From assembly GCA_964620345.1 (NCBI GenBank), contig CAZUHK010000057.1, positions 1 to 15,429 of the forward strand: a stretch of 15,429 nt of DNA, given 5' to 3'. This document shows, one piece after another, positions 12,719 through 15,429 of the stretch. The notes beneath the pieces were generated by a model, which had not been told where the DNA came from, searched no databases, and was given only the letters and a program-made list of their open reading frames with translations. Origin of the DNA: CAZUHK01 sp964620345 (GTDB lineage Bacteria > Planctomycetota > Phycisphaerae > Phycisphaerales > Zrk34). The number at the start of each line of letters is the position of its first letter. Positions within the stretch are counted from its first letter, which is position 1. The position numbers were made by a program, and so were the translations under genes.

Positions 12719-14311
12719 ATGGCTACCACGCTTCATGTCAATTTGCACCGTATGGCCGCCACGGTCAACTCGATCATCGCCGTTCTCCCGCCGATCTTCT
12801 TCGCCGCCGGCTACTGGATTTCCTTCTACTTCCACTTCCTCACCGTGGCGTCGCTGTTCCTGCTGCTGGTCAATTTCTTTTATCGCCACGTGCAGACCAG
12901 TCACACCATTCTTCGCAACTTCGGCCTGCTCGGCCAGGGTCGCTATCTGATCGAAAGTCTCGGCCCGGAACTGCGCCAATACCTCTACTCCGGCGACCGC
13001 GAGGAGCGGCCGTTCAACCGCCTCGAACGCCAGAACGTCTACCGAAAAGCCAAGAACGTCGACTCGGCCACTTCCTTCGGCACGGTCCTCGATTACGACG
13101 CGACGGAGATCAAGCTCCGACATTCGCTGTTTCCCACGCCCTCGGCCAAACAACTCGACTACCAACTGACCTTCGGCGAGGAGCGCGGCGTCAGCGAGCC
13201 CTACACCCTCGACAAGCCCCTGATGATCAGCGCTATGAGCTACGGCGCGCTCGGCGACCATGCCGTCCGTGCCCTGGCGCGCGGCGCCAAAATGGCCGGC
13301 ATCCCCATGAACACCGGCGAGGGCGGGTACCCCAAATACCACCTGATGGAAGACACCGACCTGATCTTCCAAATGGGTACGGCCAAGTTCGGCGTCCGAA
13401 CGAAAGACGGCCAACTCGATGAAACCGCCCTGAAAGAACTGGCGCAGCGGCCACAGGTCAAAATGATCGAGATCAAGTTTTCCCAGGGCGCCAAGCCGGG
13501 CAAAGGCGGCCTGCTGCCGAAGGAAAAGATCAGCCAACAGATCGCCGGGATCCGCGGCGTGCCCATGGGCGAGGACGCGATCTCACCGCCGTATCATGCC
13601 GAATGCACCGATCTGGCGTCCACCGTCAAGTTCATCGGCCACATCCAACAACTGGTCGGACTGCCGGTGGGCATGAAGACGTGCGTCGGCAGTTTCGACG
13701 ATCTGCGGCGGCTCATCGCGGAGATGAAGCGGCAGCAGATCTTTCCCGACTGGATCACCATCGACGGCGGCGAGGGCGGCACCGGTGCGGCGCCGGGCGC
13801 GTTCATCGACTGGGTCGGCATGCCGCTTTGGCCGGCGCTGTACGGGGCGGCCTCGCTGCTGGTCGAGGCCGGCGTCCGCGATCGGCTCAAACTGCTGGCC
13901 TCGGGCAAGCTGATCGACAGCGGCCGACAGGCCATCGCCTTCGCCCTGGGCGCCGATGCGATCTATTCCGCCCGCGGCTTCATGCTCGCCCTGGGCTGCA
14001 TCCAGGCACGGGAGTGCGCCCACAACACCTGCCCCGTCGGCATCACCACTCACGACCCCCACCTCCAAGCCGGCTTGGTGATCGAAGACAAGGCCCCGCG
14101 CATCTGCAATTACGTGCGCAACACGCTGCACGAGCTGGATGAGATCACCGTCGCCATGGGCCGATCGCTGCCGACCGAGCTGACCCTCGACGACCTGTAC
14201 ATCCCCTCCGGCAGCACGCTCTGGCAGATGGTGGTCAACGAACCGTTCCTCAAACAGCAACTAGCGCCGGATGATCCGGACCGGTCGGCGCGCAACATAT
14301 CGCACCCCTGA
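12719..14311 (+). CDS. FMN-binding glutamate synthase-like protein with N-terminal membrane anchor
   Basis: This 530-residue protein corresponds to the synthase (FMN/3Fe-4S) domain of GltB and lacks the glutaminase domain. Two hydrophobic helices at about 17-33 and 38-55 should anchor it in the membrane. The core has ISAMSYGALGDHAVRALARG and NTGEGGYPKYH near the active site, the FMN-phosphate motif DGGEGGTGAAPG (349-360), and three cysteines, C427-x5-C433-x4-C438, in the CAHNTCPVGITT region that match the 3Fe-4S ligands of glutamate synthase. Its true substrate is not established; stand-alone family members need not make glutamate. It starts 42 bases after malic enzyme and ends 1 base before the DoxX-like gene. 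No strong ribosome binding site is seen. Confidence 0.9.
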   Translation: MATTLHVNLHRMAATVNSIIAVLPPIFFAAGYWISFYFHFLTVASLFLLLVNFFYRHVQTSHTILRNFGLLGQGRYLIESLGPELRQYLYSGDREERPFNRLERQNVYRKAKNVDSATSFGTVLDYDATEIKLRHSLFPTPSAKQLDYQLTFGEERGVSEPYTLDKPLMISAMSYGALGDHAVRALARGAKMAGIPMNTGEGGYPKYHLMEDTDLIFQMGTAKFGVRTKDGQLDETALKELAQRPQVKMIEIKFSQGAKPGKGGLLPKEKISQQIAGIRGVPMGEDAISPPYHAECTDLASTVKFIGHIQQLVGLPVGMKTCVGSFDDLRRLIAEMKRQQIFPDWITIDGGEGGTGAAPGAFIDWVGMPLWPALYGAASLLVEAGVRDRLKLLASGKLIDSGRQAIAFALGADAIYSARGFMLALGCIQARECAHNTCPVGITTHDPHLQAGLVIEDKAPRICNYVRNTLHELDEITVAMGRSLPTELTLDDLYIPSGSTLWQMVVNEPFLKQQLAPDDPDRSARNISHP

Positions 14312-14312
14312 C

Positions 14313-14720
14313 ATGGTTAAACAGACAATTTTAAGCTGGGTTTTTCAGGTGCTCGTCGCGGCGATTCTCGCGCCGATGATCTGGGTGAAATTCGCCGGCC
14401 GGCCCGAGGCGGTGGAGTTGTTTTCCGCCCTGGGCATGGAGCCGACCGGGCGATACCTGGTCGGCGCCTTGGAGCTGCTGGTCCTCGTGCTGCTGCTCAC
14501 GCCGCGCGCCGCCGTCTGGGGCGCGATCCTCGGCTGGGGCGTGATGAGCGGCGCCGTGATCGCCCACGCCACCCGCCTGGGCATGACGGGAACGATGCTG
14601 CCGCTGACGCTGATGGCCGCGTTCAACTGGCTCGGCTGCGCCGCCATCGTCGTCCTTCGCCGCCGCCAGATCGAGTTCATCCGCGACATGTTCCCCGGCG
14701 AAGAAGAAAAAATGTTTTGA
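14313..14720 (+). CDS. DoxX-like small membrane protein
   Basis: This 135-residue protein has four predicted transmembrane helices (about 5-23, 44-62, 66-84 and 94-114). It shows the DoxX-type pattern of a first helix with MIWVKFAGRPEAVELFSALG and a second with RYLVGALELLVLVLLLTPR. DoxX-family proteins are associated with thiol stress and quinone or sulfur redox chemistry in several bacteria, though many have no known role. The gene is 1 base downstream of the glutamate synthase-like gene, so they are surely co-transcribed. The ATG at 14313 puts the first helix at the N-terminus. The basic and acidic C-terminal tail (about 115-135) should be cytoplasmic. Confidence 0.82.
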   Translation: MVKQTILSWVFQVLVAAILAPMIWVKFAGRPEAVELFSALGMEPTGRYLVGALELLVLVLLLTPRAAVWGAILGWGVMSGAVIAHATRLGMTGTMLPLTLMAAFNWLGCAAIVVLRRRQIEFIRDMFPGEEEKMF

Positions 14721-14783
14721 ATCCCCACGTCGCGCCACCTACCAATGATTCGATACCCCACACCCCGCAAAGGAAATCACGCG

Positions 14784-15341
14784 ATGCCCATCGATCCCCT
14801 GAAAACCGATCAAGCCCCCGACGACGCCCAAACCCTGCTCAAAGAAGCCAAGGACAAATACGGCTTCGTCCCCAACCTCCTGGGCGTGATGGCCCATGCC
14901 CCGGCCCTGCTCGAAGCGTACATGACCCTGTCGGGCCTGTTCGACAAGACCTCGCTCAGCCCGACCGAGCGGCAGATCGTCCTGCTGGCGATCAGTGCCG
15001 AGAACCAATGCACCTACTGTGTCTCGGCCCACACCGCGATCGCGCAGATGCAGAACGTCGATGAAGCCGCCGTCGAGGCGATCCGCAACGGCAAGCCGAT
15101 CGACGATGCCAAGCTCGAAGCATTGCGACGCTTCGCCGTGGAAATCGCCACCACCCGCGGCTGGCCGGGCGATGAGGTCAAGCAGGCCTTCCACGACGCC
15201 GGCTACACCGAAGCTCAATCGCTGGAAGTGATCCTCGGCGTGGGCACGAAGACCCTGTCGAACTACACCAACCACGCCGCCGACACCCCACTCGACGACG
15301 CCTTCGCCGACGCCGCGTGGGAGCCGGCCGGGTCGCCGTAA
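14784..15341 (+). CDS. AhpD/carboxymuconolactone decarboxylase-like peroxidase-related protein
   Basis: This 185-residue alpha-helical protein has the AhpD core: Cys76-x2-Cys79 and His83 in ENQCTYCVSAHT, with Glu73 and Glu62 (LSPTERQIVLLAIS) upstream. In AhpD-type enzymes the CxxC and nearby Glu and His carry out thiol-dependent peroxide reduction. Carboxymuconolactone decarboxylase members share the fold, but the CxxC favours a redox role here. The N-terminal LLKEAKDKYGFVPNLLGVMAHAP is typical of the peroxidase-related branch. I chose the ATG at 14784 because AAAGGA lies 9 nt upstream; an in-frame ATG at 14745 lacks one. It is 63 bases after the DoxX-like gene and probably in the same transcript. 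No lipoate or alkylhydroperoxidase partner gene is in view. Confidence 0.9.
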   Translation: MPIDPLKTDQAPDDAQTLLKEAKDKYGFVPNLLGVMAHAPALLEAYMTLSGLFDKTSLSPTERQIVLLAISAENQCTYCVSAHTAIAQMQNVDEAAVEAIRNGKPIDDAKLEALRRFAVEIATTRGWPGDEVKQAFHDAGYTEAQSLEVILGVGTKTLSNYTNHAADTPLDDAFADAAWEPAGSP

Positions 15342-15429
15342 ACGCGGTTTTTGCCGCCGCGAACTGAGATTTCACCTCGTGTCCCGCCGTGATTGAATGA
15401 TTTGGGCCCCGTTGACCGATCAGACGTAG

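Noticed and set aside
15343..15361. Hairpin after the AhpD-like gene as a terminator
   Set aside because: Only a 5-bp stem (CGCGG with CCGCG) with the T-run in the loop, not after the stem; no support for termination.

Overview
This GC-rich window (C- or G-ending codons dominate) looks chromosomal and most resembles a planctomycete, possibly of the Phycisphaerae. That placement is an inference from gene style: a propeller/beta-sandwich repeat protein, a small cysteine-rich protein beside a Xer recombinase, a TIGR02943-like ECF sigma factor, and an unusual L34 N-terminus. No rRNA or other phylogenetic marker confirms it. No CRISPR array, replication origin or complete insertion sequence was seen.

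Layout. (1) 1-2782, plus strand: the 3' part of a propeller/beta-sandwich repeat protein, ribosomal protein L34 (rpmH) with a strong terminator, a 76-residue cysteine-rich protein, and a XerC/D-type recombinase overlapping it. (2) 2789-2967: a 63-bp nested palindrome abutting the 5' fragment of a MNT-type nucleotidyltransferase gene. (3) 2999-4819, minus strand: leuA (2-isopropylmalate synthase) behind a leader that reads as a transcription attenuator, with a promoter, a 23-codon leader peptide containing Ile-Leu-Leu, and an intrinsic terminator. (4) 4997-7797, plus strand: a HEAT/TPR protein, a membrane-anchored 3D-domain protein and fmt (methionyl-tRNA formyltransferase). (5) 7798-9898: tRNA-Val(CAC) on the minus strand, a stretch resembling the end of an insertion sequence, a transglutaminase-like gene with deviating codon choice, and a protein-like but broken segment. 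(6) 9899-10255, minus strand: tatA with its promoter. (7) 10457-15341, plus strand: an ECF sigma factor, a zinc-finger anti-sigma factor, malic enzyme, a membrane-anchored FMN/Fe-S glutamate synthase-like protein, a DoxX-like protein and an AhpD/CMD-like protein.

How the genes work together. Region 7 is the most coherent system. The sigma factor, anti-sigma factor and malic enzyme are packed tightly (6-nt gap, then an ATGA overlap). The glutamate synthase-like and DoxX genes are 1 nt apart, and the AhpD-like gene follows closely. This is compatible with a redox or stress-responsive unit in which malic enzyme supplies NAD(P)H and the downstream genes handle redox chemistry. The functional link is inferred from order and spacing only. 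leuA appears to have its own amino-acid-responsive control. The 7.8-9.9 kb interval has the features of an old insertion region beside a tRNA gene.
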